NCBI RefSeq assembly: GCF_933775445.1
Contig: NC_065876.1
Span: forward strand, 3,100,001 to 3,164,000
Source of the DNA: Argentina anserina
Lineage: Eukaryota > Streptophyta > Magnoliopsida > Rosales > Rosaceae
Direction: 5' to 3'
DNA length: 64,000 nt
Shown here one piece after another: positions 24,201-36,407 of the stretch (positions within the stretch are counted from its first letter, which is position 1; every line of letters starts with the position of its first letter). The position numbers and the translations under genes were made by a program. The notes under the pieces were generated by a model, which saw only the letters and a program-made list of their open reading frames with translations, did no database searches and had not been told where the DNA came from.

Positions 24201-27200
24201 GAGACATGACCATTAGAGAGTATGATGCTCGATTCTCGCAACTGTATCGGTATGTCAGGCCTATGGGTGCGACTGCTTTAGCTCAGAAGTATCTACGTGG
24301 GCTGAAGCAAGAGTACAAGACCATGATATCAGTCCTTTGCCTGACTTCACGGGAGCAGATATTTGAGAGTGCTATGAGTTTGGAGCAAGCAGAGAAGACT
24401 CGAGCGGGTGATGTGGGGAACAGAGATGCGAAGGGGAAAGGCAAGGCAGTCTATACAGGCAGCGAGCACTCAGGGCAGAGGGATAGGTCATGGAAGAGGC
24501 CAAGACCCCACTATCAGGCCCCGACAAGGGCACCACCCCTAGCTATCAGGGCAGCACCAGTCAGACCATTAGCAGCAGTGAGGTGTTATGGCTGCAATGA
24601 GATGGGACATTACGCCTCAGCATGTCCGAAACCGAGGAGAGGAGGGTGCCACCGGTGCGGGCAGGTGGGGCACATAGCTCGAGATTGTACCCGACCACTT
24701 CCGGGTAGACAGGAACGGCCGCAGAGACAGCTACCAGCAGGCCAAGCTAGAGTGTTCGCAGTGGGTCAGCGAGACACGGGAGTGGAAGGTACATTATCAC
24801 TTTTTGACTACCTTGCTAGAGTGTTGTTTGATACGGGAGCATCGCATTCATTCGTTGCTAGTTCGGTAGTGGAGATGCTAGGATTGATTCCTACACCTCT
24901 CGGGGACGCCTTATGTGTCACTTCACCCCTTGGAGTGTCACTTGAGTTAGAGACAATCTGCAAAGCTTGTCCTATATTGATTGGGAGTAGAGAGTTCTCT
25001 GTTTCGTTGATTGTGATTCCGGACCACACTTATGATGTGATCTTGGGGATTGATTGGTTGAGACCACAGCATGCTGTGATTGATTGTTTCGACATGGTAG
25101 TGTCCTTTCATAGACCTGGAGAGCCAGTGTTTCGTTATCGTTGCCTCAAGTCCGACAACGCCATGAGATCAGGAGTTTTGGCACATGTGGAGTCAGTGGA
25201 TCAGAAGGTATCTATTGCAGACATTGTGGTAGTATCTGAGTTTGGTGAAGTATTCCAAGAGATACCGGGGCTACCTCCTCGAAGAGTGGTAGATTTCTGC
25301 ATTGATGTAGTACCCGGTACAGCACCTGTGTCAAGGCGCCATATAGAATGGGGCAGAATGAACTTAAGGAGCTGAAGGTGCAGATCGATGAGCTATTAGA
25401 CCAAGGGTTCATTAGACCTAGTGTTTCACCTTGGGGAGCACCTGTTTTGTTCGTGAAGAAGAAAGATGGTTCTCTGCGGTTATGTGTGGACTACAGAGAA
25501 CTGAACAAGGTGACCATCAAGAATAGGTATCCCTTACCTAGGATTGATGACTTGTTCGATCAGCTCAAAGGTGCTACAGTGTTCTCTAAGATTGATTTGA
25601 GATCCGGTTATCATCAACTCAGAGTGAAGGAAGAAGATATATCGAAGACAGCCTTCAGGACCCGGTATGGACATTATGAGTTTGTCGTCATGCCATTTGG
25701 TCTAACGAATGCACCAGCTGTCTTCATGAGTTTGATGAACCAAGTATTTAGTCCGTACTTGGATGAGTTTGTAGTGGTGTTTGTGGATGATATTCTGATA
25801 TACTCCAAGACACGAGAAGAACATGTGGTGCACCTGAGAACAGTGTTGCAGACTTTGAAGGAGGCGAGACTGTATGCCAAGCTAGAGAAGTGTGAGTTCT
25901 GGAAAGAAGAGGTCAAATTCCTTGGTCATGTTGTCTCAAAAGATGGAGTACTAGTGGACCCGTCAAAGGTGGAGGCAGTAAAGAATTGGAGTCGTCCAAA
26001 GAACCCTACAGAGATACGTAGTTTTCTCGGTTTGGCAGGATACTACAGGAGGTTTATTGAAGGGTTTTCTAGTATTGCATCTTCATTGACCAAGTTGACC
26101 AAGAAAGATACTCCGTTCGTGTGGACGGATGCATGTGAGGAAGCATTCAGCAAACTAAAGACTAGACTGACCACAGCTCCAGTGTTGACGATTCCTTCTA
26201 GTGGTGGTGGTTATGTCATTTACAGTGATGCTTCGCTCCAAGGTTTGGGTTGTGTGCTGATGCAGCATGGAGGAGTTGTTGCATATGGCTCGAGACAGTT
26301 GAAGATTCATGAGAAGAATTATCCGACACACGACCTAGAGCTTGCAGCAGTGGTATTTGCCCTGAAGATTTGGAGACATTACTTGTATGGTGAGAAATTT
26401 CAACTCTTTTCAGATCATAAGAGTTTGAAGTACTTGTTCTCACAGAAGGAGCTGAATATGAGGCAGAGGAGATGGATGGAACTCCTCAAGGACTATGACT
26501 TCACATTAGAGTACCACCCGGGGAAGGCAAATGTGGTGGCTGATGCCTTGAGCAGAAAACCGAGAGGCGTGGTAGCTTCACTTATGGTCCAGGAATGGTT
26601 CATGCTAGAAGCTGCATCAGAGTTTGATTTGGTGCCATCGGGAGGAGAACCAAGGGTCTTTCTTGGTAGTGTCACAGTACAACCCACATTGATCACGAGG
26701 ATCATACAGGGTCAGGCGCAGGACAGACACTCACGAGCTAAGTTGGCGGATCTAGTAGTTGATACGCTTGATGAGTGTCCTTCTGAGTGGAGAGTTGGAC
26801 CCGATGGAGGGTTGAGGTTTGGGGCAAGGTTGTGTGTTCCAGATTGTGATGATCTTCGGGAGGAGGTTCTTCGTACGGCACATCGTTCACGCTATACCGT
26901 CCATCCAGGGAACACCAAGATGTACAAGGACCTATGCAGACAATTCTGGTGGAACGGTATGAAGAAAGATGTAGCAGAGTTTGTATCGAAGTGCCTTACA
27001 TGTCAGCAAGTGAAAGCAGAACATCAACGACCAGCTGGCATGTTAAAACCACTGACTATTCCTCTTTGGAAGTGGGAGCAGATATCTATGGATTTTGTGA
27101 CCGGGTTGCCTAGATCGAAGAAGGGTCACGATGCCATATGGGTGATTGTCGATCGATTGACGAAGTCGGCTCATTTTCTCCCAGTGTCGATGAAGTACTC

Positions 27201-30200
27201 AGTGGACGTGCTTGGGAAACTATATGTGGATGAGGTAGTGAGACTTCATGGTGCTCCAGTTTCTATTGTTTCCGATAGAGATGCACGTTTCACTTCGAAG
27301 TTCTGGGGTGGTTTGCAGAAGGCGATGGGCACTACCTTGGATATGAGTACGGCTTTTCACCCTCAGACGGATGGACAGACAGAGAGGGTGAATCAGGTGA
27401 TGGAAGACATGTTGAGAGCATGTGTGTTGGACTTCAAGGGTAGCTGGGAAGATCATTTGAGATTGATTGAGTTTGCCTACAACAACAGCTACCATTCTAG
27501 TATTGGCATGGCACCGTATGAGGCACTTTATGGTAGGCCATGTCGATCTCCGATCTGTTGGGCCGAAGTTGGTGATGAGGCACTGATGGGTCCAGAGGTG
27601 GTTCAGGAAACCACGGAGAAGATCTCGATCATTCGAGATAGAATCCGGACCGCTCAGAGTAGACAGAAGAGCTATGCAGACTTGAAGAGGAGACATGTGG
27701 AATTTGAGGTCGGTGATCATGTGTTCTTGAAAGTTTCACCTATGAGAGGTGTAGTGAGATTCGGCAAGAAAGGAAAGTTGGCACCGAGGTACGTTGGGCC
27801 CTTTGAGATACTTGAGAAGGTGGGCGAACTAGCTTATCGACTAGCCTTGCCTACTAGTATGTCGGGTGTTCACAATGTCTTCCACATTTCCATGTTGAGG
27901 AAGTATGTACCAGATGAGTCACATGTGATTGATCATAGCACCATTGAGGTGAAGGAAAATGCTACATTTGTTGTCGAACCGGTTCGTATTTTGGATAGAT
28001 CTACAAAGAAGCTACGGAGGAGAGAAGTTGGGCTAGTCAAGGTGTTGTGGAGTCACCATGATGAGGGTGATGCATCTTGGGAGCTAGAGTCAGACATGAT
28101 GACCAGATATCCACAGTTGTTTGTTGAGTGAGTTTGAATTTCGGGACGAAATTCCTTTAAGGGGGGTAGATTGTAATAACCCTAAATTTTAAACAATGTT
28201 AGTTTGATTTGGAATTCTATAAAATTTCGAATGTTATTAGAATGAACGTATTTGGTTGCAACGTTAGTAAACGAGAAACGGAAACGTTCTCGGAACGTTT
28301 AAATTGAAAAACGTTACATTTCCGTAACGTTTATATCGACTTTTATTTCGTCGATCGGTTGCGAAAACTTCCTTCACGAAAGTTGTAGAGCTCGTCGATA
28401 CGAGTGCGTGGACATGTGACGCGTCCAAATCGGACGACGTACGTGAAAGTTATTAACGTCGGAAGTTAGTTTCCGATTTGGAAACTAGTATAAATAGAAC
28501 ATTTATGAGATTAGGGTTTCCATAATTGGAAACCCTCTCTCTCCCATTCAGCCCGCCTCCCTCTCTCTTTCTCTCTCTCTCTCTCTCCCCCTCACGATAC
28601 TCCCTCACGAAACCGTCGATCTCTCTCCCCGATCGCCGCCACCCCGCGTCCGTGAGCCACACCGCCGGCACTACAAGCGTCGCACGACCTCCAGCAGTCG
28701 ACCCCGAGGTCGACGCACTGCCTCTCGCCGTCGTGGAGTCGCGTTGCACGTCACCGAGCCAAGACCGACTGTTTCAAGCTCATCGGCGATTCCCCGGTGC
28801 TTCCACGGCGTGATAGAGGTAAGGGTTGTGAAATTGAATGGGTTGTGATGTTGTTGTGTTGATTTTGGGAGGTTTTTGTTGTGAATCGGAGGTAGATGGA
28901 GGAGAAGGATACCGCCGCCTAGAGGCGGCGCGTGAGAGAGTAGGGGGCAAGCCATGGGTGGTCGGAGACCGTGGGGAAGTAGAGGAGGAAGAGAGGGTGG
29001 TTTTGGAGGCGGCGGTGGCGTCACACGCTCCGTGGTTAGCCTCGGCGCGTGGGCCCCACGCGCGGCCGGCCGGAGGTGGCGCGTGTGCCACACGCGCCGC
29101 CGTGTGAGGCGGTGTAAATAGTTTCGACTGAAAGGGTATTTTGGTAATTTACTGTGTAACGGTAAATGTAAATGTAAATTTTATTTACGTATGGTAAATG
29201 TAATTAAGTTTTACCTACGGTAAATGTAATTATAATTTACTTTCAGTAAATGTAAAAAGTAAATTGTAAAAAGGGTAATTTAGTAAATTTTTATTTACTG
29301 AATTTGTATTTACATTAAATCGTACGTATACGTACAGAAATACGTATTTAATATTTATACGTACAGAAATACGTATTAATATTTATACGTACAGAAATAC
29401 GTATTTAATATTTATACGTACAGTAATACGTATTTAATATTTATACGTACAGAAATACGTATTAATATTTATACGTACAGAAATACGTATTAATATTTAT
29501 ACGTACAGAAATACGTATTAATATTTATACGTACAGAAATACGTATTTAATATTTATACGTACAGAAATACGTATTTAATATTTATACGTACAGAAATAC
29601 GTATTAATTGAGTATTGTACAGTAACCGTGAATAGTGAACAGTGAACAGTAACTTCGTATAAACCAAAATTGCTGAACAGTAACCGATTATTACTGTTTC
29701 GGCATTTAAAGGTTTACGAAACGATTCTAAATGCTGGTTTTTATCTTTTTAAGGTGATCGCTAAATCGAGGAAAGGGAGTATCATCGGAAATTGAGGATT
29801 TACGCTCAAGTCAATAAGGTGAGTAAAATCTCACTGAATTACGAATCTACCCTCGCGGTGATTCAACATTTTTGCAAGTGTGTTTATTTAATGAATTACA
29901 ACATGTATATAACTTAGTGGACTACGTATATATATAGTATAATGGTAATAAATACATATATATATATAGTTCATTAAATTACATACTGTTATTAATTCAT
30001 TAAAAATAGTCATTTCGGTGACAGAAAAATGGTGCATGTGTGATTTTAATGGTACGATATGATGTGAGATTATCGTACGTAATTTTTCAGGTGTTTATGA
30101 AATATGACATGTATATGATATAGTGGACTATGTATATATTGTATAAATGGTAAATAAATACAAATATATATAGTTTGCTATATAATATACTGTTATGATT

Positions 30201-31597
30201 TTTATATGATATATTGTGAAAGTTTTAAAACGTACAATATGATGAGTGATTATTGTACATGATTTTATCACGGAAAATGTGAAATATTGTGATTTGTCTT
30301 CGGACGTGATGTGTGGTACAATATGATGTGAGATTATTGTACATGTGAGGCAAGTCGGAACCTAGCCTTTGGCCGGGCGAAAGTTACGATACAGTTAGAG
30401 CTCTAGTCTGTCTGCCATAGTACTGCATGAGGTAACGGGTGGTTATCTGATCATGGGTACTCAGCTTGTTTTGGATGTTGGGTGGCGGGTGGTTACCCAA
30501 CATCAGCGGTATACTAAGTGAGGGGTAACAGATGTGTACCAGCGCTCATTAGTTACCATTTTGTGCACGTATTAGAGTAACCAGATGGGTTGCTCGTTTT
30601 CTCATGATTTTCATTATACTGTGTTGATGTGGAGTTGTGCCTTTTATGAGACGAGAGTTATTTTCATATTTTACTCATACGAGCTGTAAAGCTTACCGGG
30701 TTTGTGTTGCAATCCCGGTGCACCAATTTCAATGGTGTAGGGGATACTTCCGCAGGTGCTGAGTAGTGGTGATTGAGTGACGACTCCGAAGACTCGAAGT
30801 CGATCGCATCCAGTCGTGGTGAGGTTCCAGCGTGGATTTTGTGTGAGATTTGGTGTGATTTTATTTGTGAGGTTGTTGTGAGGATTATACAATTCCATTT
30901 GTTATATGTTGAATTATCATTTGGGTTTGTAATAATCGGCTTGACTGAGTTATATTTTAAACTCAGATGTGATCCGCTGCGACATTAAAATGATTTCGAT
31001 TTCATTGAGATTATTTTGTGTTTAACGATTTTAAGATTTTGAGTTTTTAAGCTCGAAATTTTGGGGTCGTTACAATTTACACTTCAAAACTGATCTACAT
31101 TTAACTTTAAACTTATCATGCAAAACTAGTGCATTATAGTGATCTTCTTTCACTTGTTGCAGTCCATGATTGGACATGGTCTTGGGGCTGCTGGTGGATT
31201 GGAAGCCATTGCAACCATTAAAGCAATCAACACTGGCTGGCTTCACCCAACAATTAATCAAGATGTATTGAACCACTATAGTTCATTTCATTTTTTCATA
31301 ATTGTATTCTATTTAATTTTTTCTAATGCTTTCGATTTACAGGACTTGGAGCCTGCTGTTACAATCGACACAGTCCCAAACGTGAAGAAGAAGCATGAGG
31401 TTAATGTTGGTAAGTAATTTTAAACACTCGTCAAGATATATTTACATAAGAACATGTAAATGAAAATCTCTTAGCATTGATTACGATATCCATTTTTTTT
31501 CTTGACTAACCGAGATAGATAACTTGCAGCTATCTCAAACTCATTTGGCTTTGGAGGACACAATTCTGTGGTGGTCTTTGCCGCTTACAACCCCTAA
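18273..31597 (+). CDS. KAS1: 3-oxoacyl-ACP synthase I, plastid (KAS I), with retrotransposon in intron 5
   Basis: Eight exons: 18273–18423, 18997–19355, 19446–19877, 19984–20157, 20243–20359, 31163–31264, 31343–31409, 31530–31597; 489 aa (Arabidopsis about 473). A Ser/basic-rich chloroplast transit peptide precedes the thiolase-fold enzyme that extends acyl-ACP from C4 to C16 with malonyl-ACP. Catalytic residues are intact: Cys239 in STACATANY, His379 in [11 protein letters not shown], Lys411 and His416 in [15 protein letters not shown], and the C-terminal [10 protein letters not shown] loop. KAS I rather than KAS II is indicated by LVSVFG and [17 protein letters not shown]. Intron 5 has a GC donor (AAG|GCAAGG) and is 10,803 nt long because a complete gypsy element sits 88 bp after the donor, in the same orientation; without it the intron would be about 171 nt. 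His416 and the C-terminal loop lie downstream of the insertion. Confidence 0.94.
20765..20772 (+). promoter_or_regulatory. TATA box in the 5' LTR
   Basis: TATAAATA lies about 318 bp into the LTR, upstream of the CT-rich leader, as expected for the retrotransposon promoter. The identical site in the right LTR is at 28489–28496 and points toward KAS I exon 6, so it could start read-out transcripts into the last three exons. Confidence 0.55.
21600..21880 (+). repeat. tandem array in the LTR (about 10 units of 27–29 bp)
   Basis: Each unit contains TACGTACAGAAATACGTA followed by (T)TAATATTTA. The unit is rich in self-complementary TACGTA and length varies by a T between TATTAAT and TATTTAAT. The same array is at 29324–29604 in the right LTR, and a diverged array of about 12 units is in the solo LTR (about 61378–61715). 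Confidence 0.9.
23352..23365 (+). other. primer binding site (initiator tRNA-Met)
   Basis: TTGGTATCAGAGCC begins one base after the 5' LTR. It is complementary to the 3' end of plant initiator tRNA-Met, the standard primer of Ty3/gypsy elements. Confidence 0.85.
23639..25375 (+). CDS. gag-pro: gypsy Gag-protease polyprotein part
   Basis: The frame starts at ATG 23639, not at the upstream GTG at 23618. The N-terminus has an Arg/Gly-rich segment duplicated once ([16 protein letters not shown] occurs twice). The retrotransposon Gag core follows ([25 protein letters not shown]), then two CCHC zinc knuckles at about residues 316–356 ([28 protein letters not shown]). The aspartic protease has its active site DTGAS at residues 398–402 and ends with the ILGIDWL motif. 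The frame runs into a stop at 25375 shortly after leaving the protease–RT linker, because of a one-base change near 25334–25338. It normally continues into pol as one polyprotein in this lineage. Confidence 0.9.
   Translation: MNGDKGRGQGRGRARGRGRGRTAGRVRNVENLYEEAAPQVERVGRGRGRATGRVRNVENLYEEAAPQEEQDEPAPAVRDDGRVLKLIKDISALSAPTFHGGLDHMVADHWIEGMETYFEMIECTEIEKRKIATFFLKGEALDWWKSMRQIVDVSTFTWGDFTTIFQEKYFPASVQEDLELEFLALVQGDMTIREYDARFSQLYRYVRPMGATALAQKYLRGLKQEYKTMISVLCLTSREQIFESAMSLEQAEKTRAGDVGNRDAKGKGKAVYTGSEHSGQRDRSWKRPRPHYQAPTRAPPLAIRAAPVRPLAAVRCYGCNEMGHYASACPKPRRGGCHRCGQVGHIARDCTRPLPGRQERPQRQLPAGQARVFAVGQRDTGVEGTLSLFDYLARVLFDTGASHSFVASSVVEMLGLIPTPLGDALCVTSPLGVSLELETICKACPILIGSREFSVSLIVIPDHTYDVILGIDWLRPQHAVIDCFDMVVSFHRPGEPVFRYRCLKSDNAMRSGVLAHVESVDQKVSIADIVVVSEFGEVFQEIPGLPPRRVVDFCIDVVPGTAPVSRRHIEWGRMNLRS
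25348..28131 (+). CDS. pol: gypsy Pol: RT, RNase H, integrase, chromodomain
   Basis: The open frame is 927 codons. It lies in a different frame from gag-pro and overlaps it by 28 bp, so the ATG at 25348 is probably not a natural start. Domains: reverse transcriptase with FVDDIL (Asp pair at residues 147–148) and [13 protein letters not shown] [11 protein letters not shown]; RNase H with IYSDAS near residue 290 and [12 protein letters not shown]; zinc-binding HHCC integrase N-terminus (CLTCQQVK), DDE core ([29 protein letters not shown]); [20 protein letters not shown]-like module; C-terminal chromodomain ([16 protein letters not shown]). No internal stop is present, so apart from the join to gag-pro the proteins look intact. 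Confidence 0.93.
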   Translation: MGQNELKELKVQIDELLDQGFIRPSVSPWGAPVLFVKKKDGSLRLCVDYRELNKVTIKNRYPLPRIDDLFDQLKGATVFSKIDLRSGYHQLRVKEEDISKTAFRTRYGHYEFVVMPFGLTNAPAVFMSLMNQVFSPYLDEFVVVFVDDILIYSKTREEHVVHLRTVLQTLKEARLYAKLEKCEFWKEEVKFLGHVVSKDGVLVDPSKVEAVKNWSRPKNPTEIRSFLGLAGYYRRFIEGFSSIASSLTKLTKKDTPFVWTDACEEAFSKLKTRLTTAPVLTIPSSGGGYVIYSDASLQGLGCVLMQHGGVVAYGSRQLKIHEKNYPTHDLELAAVVFALKIWRHYLYGEKFQLFSDHKSLKYLFSQKELNMRQRRWMELLKDYDFTLEYHPGKANVVADALSRKPRGVVASLMVQEWFMLEAASEFDLVPSGGEPRVFLGSVTVQPTLITRIIQGQAQDRHSRAKLADLVVDTLDECPSEWRVGPDGGLRFGARLCVPDCDDLREEVLRTAHRSRYTVHPGNTKMYKDLCRQFWWNGMKKDVAEFVSKCLTCQQVKAEHQRPAGMLKPLTIPLWKWEQISMDFVTGLPRSKKGHDAIWVIVDRLTKSAHFLPVSMKYSVDVLGKLYVDEVVRLHGAPVSIVSDRDARFTSKFWGGLQKAMGTTLDMSTAFHPQTDGQTERVNQVMEDMLRACVLDFKGSWEDHLRLIEFAYNNSYHSSIGMAPYEALYGRPCRSPICWAEVGDEALMGPEVVQETTEKISIIRDRIRTAQSRQKSYADLKRRHVEFEVGDHVFLKVSPMRGVVRFGKKGKLAPRYVGPFEILEKVGELAYRLALPTSMSGVHNVFHISMLRKYVPDESHVIDHSTIEVKENATFVVEPVRILDRSTKKLRRREVGLVKVLWSHHDEGDASWELESDMMTRYPQLFVE
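28159..28170 (+). other. polypurine tract of the gypsy element
   Basis: AAGGGGGGTAGA lies immediately before the 3' LTR (one base apart) and is the expected plus-strand primer site. Confidence 0.8.
28172..31074 (+). repeat. 3' LTR of the gypsy element
   Basis: Same length as the 5' LTR, 2,903 bp. By eye the only differences I found are two A/C changes at 30566 and 30568 (22842 and 22844 in the 5' LTR). It ends GTCGTTACA and is followed by the ATTTA duplication. Confidence 0.95.
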
Positions 31598-34500
31598 ACA
31601 ACATCCAAACCAAAAAGTACTAAAGCAGTCATTTTCCATCACCCTTCCTCTAGTTAGAACCCAGCTCATTGATTTCTGGGATGTTCCATTTTCTCAAAAG
31701 CATGTAAGAGGCTATGTCAGTATGCAAATGAAGTGCGATGTATTGAGTCCTCAAAGCCCATGTAGCCCTTTCCACCATGTGCATTTTATCTCATCATGAT
31801 GATCTTTGATGAGAACGGATTTTTTCCTTTTTTCACTGAATAATACATAACATCCATTTTCTTTCTGTTTAGGTTCAACATCGAGCATGTTTTTTTTATT
31901 TTCTGTTTGTAATGCAGCTAAATTTTGTAATAAACAGTTTGAAACATCATGGGCTAATTGTAGAAAAAATTGTGAGCTTAAATAAATTTTAAATTGTCTA
32001 ATGACTAAACATTCTCGATCTTTCCTTCATACTGTCACTTTTTTGTTTAGATACATGTTTCTGGAAGTCTGGAACTTCTTTTAGCAGGTTTTACTTAAAA
32101 ATTTAATGTAAATTTCATCACTATTTGATATTTTCGTACTTTGCCTATGATATTTCATTAAAACCAATGTGTCATACCACTCAGGTTGAAAGACCAGCAG
32201 CACTTTTCCTTCACTATTTGTTGAAAACAATATAACTTGGTTGAAGTTTATTCCTATAACAGCAAATGTTTTTCTTATTATACATTTCAATATTCTGCAA
32301 TCCTTTTTTATTCTGCAGTCCATGAAATGAACAACACAGCTGAAGCTATACGTTACACTCTTTAAATATATAGATTGAAACTTCCACAACTGACTTCTAT
32401 AACTAGTTTGAAGACATCTAATGTATCTCTAGAACTAGTTGTTTCATATATATGTTATCTACAACGGTCTATATATATACTACTACTAACTCAATCAATG
32501 AATTTAGATTAACAATAAGAAATCTATAATGTACATACAATTAGATGATTGTTTTCTTATAGAATAAGTAGTTTTCTACTGTTATCAAAAGGGTTTAAGA
32601 AAGAAAGCAAAAATCGTGAAAGTGATTTGGAAACTAAACACAGCCTAAAATGGACTTCAAGTTTTCTGGAAGAAATACCATTTACTTTGACCAGATTATG
32701 AACTCTAAATTAACTATTATTATTCCTTTCTACCAAAAAACAACCGCATGGCTCTAGTTTACAACCATCATATGGGTTTGTTACGTTTTACTTTTCTCAC
32801 AGATGGAATGTCACTCTCCAAGCTTATAGTTTAATGATACAGAACGCAGAAAACAGCAACTTGCTAGACACCAATTGATTTCACTCTAAACTAAAGTTGT
32901 TGCTAGGTGAAGTCGAATCTGTGGATCGTATTAGCCTCCAGATAAATAAATTGATCGAGATCTTTATACCGACATTGAAAGCTAATTAGCTATTTTCCCA
33001 CTAGCTTGGTGCTGATTACTGTTGTGGCTGGTGAATCAGTGAATGTGATGAACACCACCTATAAGCACATGGACTAGATGTTGACCCTCTCTTCGTCTCT
33101 GTATATATTAGTATTAAGAATGGTTGCCCATTAGGTCTAATTATCTAGCTAGTCTTGTTAGTTGTAAATAGGTAGATAATTAATTAACCCTTATTTTCAG
33201 TCCTAGTGTCCTTGAAGTTGAAGCATCATAAGCTTTAGTATAATGCGCATAATGCCTTTGTTTTAAGAGGTTAGGAATATGATTCATAATAGATGCTCAG
33301 TTTACTTCAAGATTTCTAAGCTGTCATGTTTCATCTAAATTTCAATATCTTTTTGCATAAATTTGTTTAGGTCATCTGTACGTTCTTTGCATATACAACG
33401 CAATTAGTATACGATTTGGAGATTATCTTATCTGTTGAAGATAAGAAAATATTCCAGATTCCAAGTGTTCTTCAACCATTTTGAAAGGGCCCTCATGCCT
33501 TCATCATAAGCGAGCAAAACTATATTATTATGGATTCCGTTAATTTCCTCCATGGATGTTATAACAAGAATAAACCTCAGAAAATGAACCATAATACTCC
33601 TTTCAGCTTAGCTATAGTTAATTTTGTTAGATAAGAAATTGACCAGCTGAAGATTATGTATATATGTATGCAAAGAAATCCTCATGATGGCCATTGCTCC
33701 ATATATATATATATACACTACTTGGTCTCTTAAACACTGTATACAGAACAAAAAAAAACAAAGGTCCTGAAAGCTTTTGCTTTTGCTACTGAGCATGACA
33801 ATAAGGAAACAAGAGAGTGAATCGACCACCATAGCTACAGATATTGATATTGATATCAGCTCATCAGCCACGGAAATTAGGGTTAATATTGATATCAGAT
33901 CTAAAAATTTGCCCATTAGTCATTTCCCACCTCTGCAAGTACTTCCAAACTCACTTTCAAAATCAAAACCATACACAAACAGGAACCAAGGTTTATTTCA
34001 CTTTATTAAAACAACGAAGAGAGAAGAAAATGACATGCAAACTAAACTAGAGGATATGGACAATCAAGAATTTAAGGACGTACAGCAGAAAAGAAAGTGA
34101 GCAGAATTTCTTAGTTTGATTTTATCTTTTGAAATTAGAGTTGAGCAATTGTTCTTGTTCTGTTTATGTCATGAATCTTCATTTGACCAGAATATTGAGA
34201 ATTAACATGGTTCAACAACTAATTATGTTTCATCTTCACACTGTTGGTAGGTAAGCTAGCTAGCTAACACTTAAACTCTTCCACCTCCTTCAATAAACAA
34301 ACAAACCATGAAATGGGCATTTTTAGGTACTAATATAAATCGCAACTAATTTGGATTACACTCAAAGTGCTTTGATTTGAAATCTCATTTTCAGAAAAAG
34401 CATAATTAAGCTGAAGAATTAAATTCATCTTTCCTGGGCATGCTTGTGAGATCTTCTGCACAAACATCAGTAGTGGTACAGATTTGCCGGTGATCTCAAC

Positions 34501-35843
34501 TTTGGATTTAAACCAAAATTGTCATAGTCTTCATTTGGGGATAATGAAAATTTTATGAACTAAACATTTTGTTCTGTTTGCAGAACTAAGTGGGAGAATA
34601 CAATTGTATATTCCAAAATTTAGGATATTAATTATGGTAGGCCTTGTAGTAACCTAGTGCTTAAGTTTTATATGCTTTTTATACGATTGGGTTTTAGATT
34701 ATGAACATCCATAAATTTTCCTCCTTTGTGATTCCAAATGGGTTTTCTTCTTTCTGATTTTTCAATGTTATAGATAAAGGCTTTTTTTTCATCTGGGATT
34801 GGAAAATGCCATGAAGCTTATCAATATGACTCTATTATGATATTCTGTAATGTAGGTGTCCATGGGACCTAATTAAAGCACTTAATTCATCCTTAATAGG
34901 TTTTGGAGTGAGCAATTAGAGAAGGGTAACATGAAACTACAGGACTTGATTATTCACATATAATCAGGCTTGACCAATCTTATAGTACTAACATGACTTA
35001 ATGTTTCAAATATGTCATTAGAAGGAATCTTTGCTTTGTTAATTACTAAGTTTCATGTGTTTGTTTATTTTCATTCATGGGATTGCTTGATTAAACAAGT
35101 ACTCCTTAATTTTAACAGTTACCATAATACCAAACTAATGTTGTGGCTGCTTTAGACGCGAGCTAAATCTATGGAGCTTTATGATGAAAATTGCAAATAT
35201 GGAAGAGGATGATCTGCGATCATGTATTACTGTTAGATCATATCCAAAATGAGTTTTGCAAGTAAATTTCTCCATGATGTGTCGTATAAGTCGAGCTCAT
35301 AAAAACTCAAACCAGTTAAGAAGGACACATCCGCGTAGGCGCGTATTGGACTCGAGAAGTAGAAAAATTCATAAAACAAAACTTCGTCACATATCAACTT
35401 TTAGACAACAGATAGTAATAGCCAAAAGATGTATTGTACTAATACAAATGATGTTGTATTGTATTATATGAAGCTGTGAACTAAACCCTCACACCTATTG
35501 AACAAAGTTGATGATCTAATCACTTTGTAAATAATCTTAATGATTGCTTGATAGAGACAGGAGGGGAGGATGAATTAAGGTCCCCATATCTGAGTCTGAA
35601 CGGTAAGATTTTGCTGTGTATTACAGATTTGCAGATGTGCATGTGTGTAGCATACTAGGAGGCAATTAGGGTAGTCCACACAATTGTTCTCCACATGAGT
35701 TTCTTTGTTTTTCTGTTCTATAAATATTTTACTTTTTTTTCAATCAAAAATAATAATAGCTGTTTTTTGTTGACTATGTCTCCATATACCATTGGGATTC
35801 TTATAAGAAATGTTTGTATGCAGCATCTCTCAAAATTCCATTA
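31598..35843. other. KAS I 3' UTR and AT-rich intergenic DNA
   Basis: The first 350 bp are probably KAS I 3' UTR (AATAA motifs near 31840 and 31930). The rest is AT-rich with many stops. An open frame at 33777–34100 has a repetitive Ile/Asp segment and no recognised family. No gene is supported. Confidence 0.45.
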
Positions 35844-36165
35844 CATTTTTGTGTGGGAGATTTAATCAAACAGTACCCTAATTACTGACCATCATAAATT
35901 TTAGTACCTCATATTTCGAAACTATCGCATTAGTACCTCAAGTCTCTCTCTTAACTTAATTGTAGTTCATTCCGTCAATTAACATAATTAGTGGCTTTAT
36001 TTCCCTCATAGACATTTTCATCACTTCATTTTCTTCCGATTTTAACTTTCATTTCCCTCAAATTACAACTTCTATTTATTTACCCGAAAAAAAATAATCC
36101 TATTGAAAAAAGTAAAAACGGGTAAACAAACCAAAAATTGGCTGACAAAAGAGAACCATTTTCCT

Positions 36166-36331
<166 letters not shown>

Positions 36332-36407
36332 CGCCTCACGCGCTTGAGGGGAAAAAGTGTTTGCGTCTCCTGGCCGACAGTGAGCCCATCGCCATCGTTG
36401 GACAGGC

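Larger units (their letters stand above)
20448..31074 (+). mobile_element. full-length Ty3/gypsy chromovirus LTR retrotransposon
   Basis: A 10,627-bp element bounded by TG…CA termini and the 5-bp duplication ATTTA (20443–20447 and 31075–31079). The two LTRs are each 2,903 bp. Behind the left LTR is a primer binding site matching initiator tRNA-Met; before the right LTR is a purine tract. Internal order is gag – protease – reverse transcriptase – RNase H – integrase – chromodomain, as in Tekay/Del-type chromoviruses (lineage inferred). The coding region is broken by a one-base frame change between protease and RT. Nearly identical LTRs show a very recent insertion into intron 5 of KAS I. A solo LTR of the same family lies at 59909–63024. 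Confidence 0.95.

Noticed and set aside
25331..25375. Programmed ribosomal frameshift between gag-pro and pol
   Set aside because: No clear slippery heptamer or pseudoknot was seen, and this lineage normally uses a single frame; a point mutation is simpler.
33777..34100. Open frame of 107 codons with Ile/Asp repeats
   Set aside because: Low-complexity start, no recognised family, no convincing splice partners; expected by chance in this AT-rich spacer.
35159..35240. Possible short exon (RELNLWSFMMKIANMEEDDL)
   Set aside because: No homologous family recognised and no neighbouring exons that fit.
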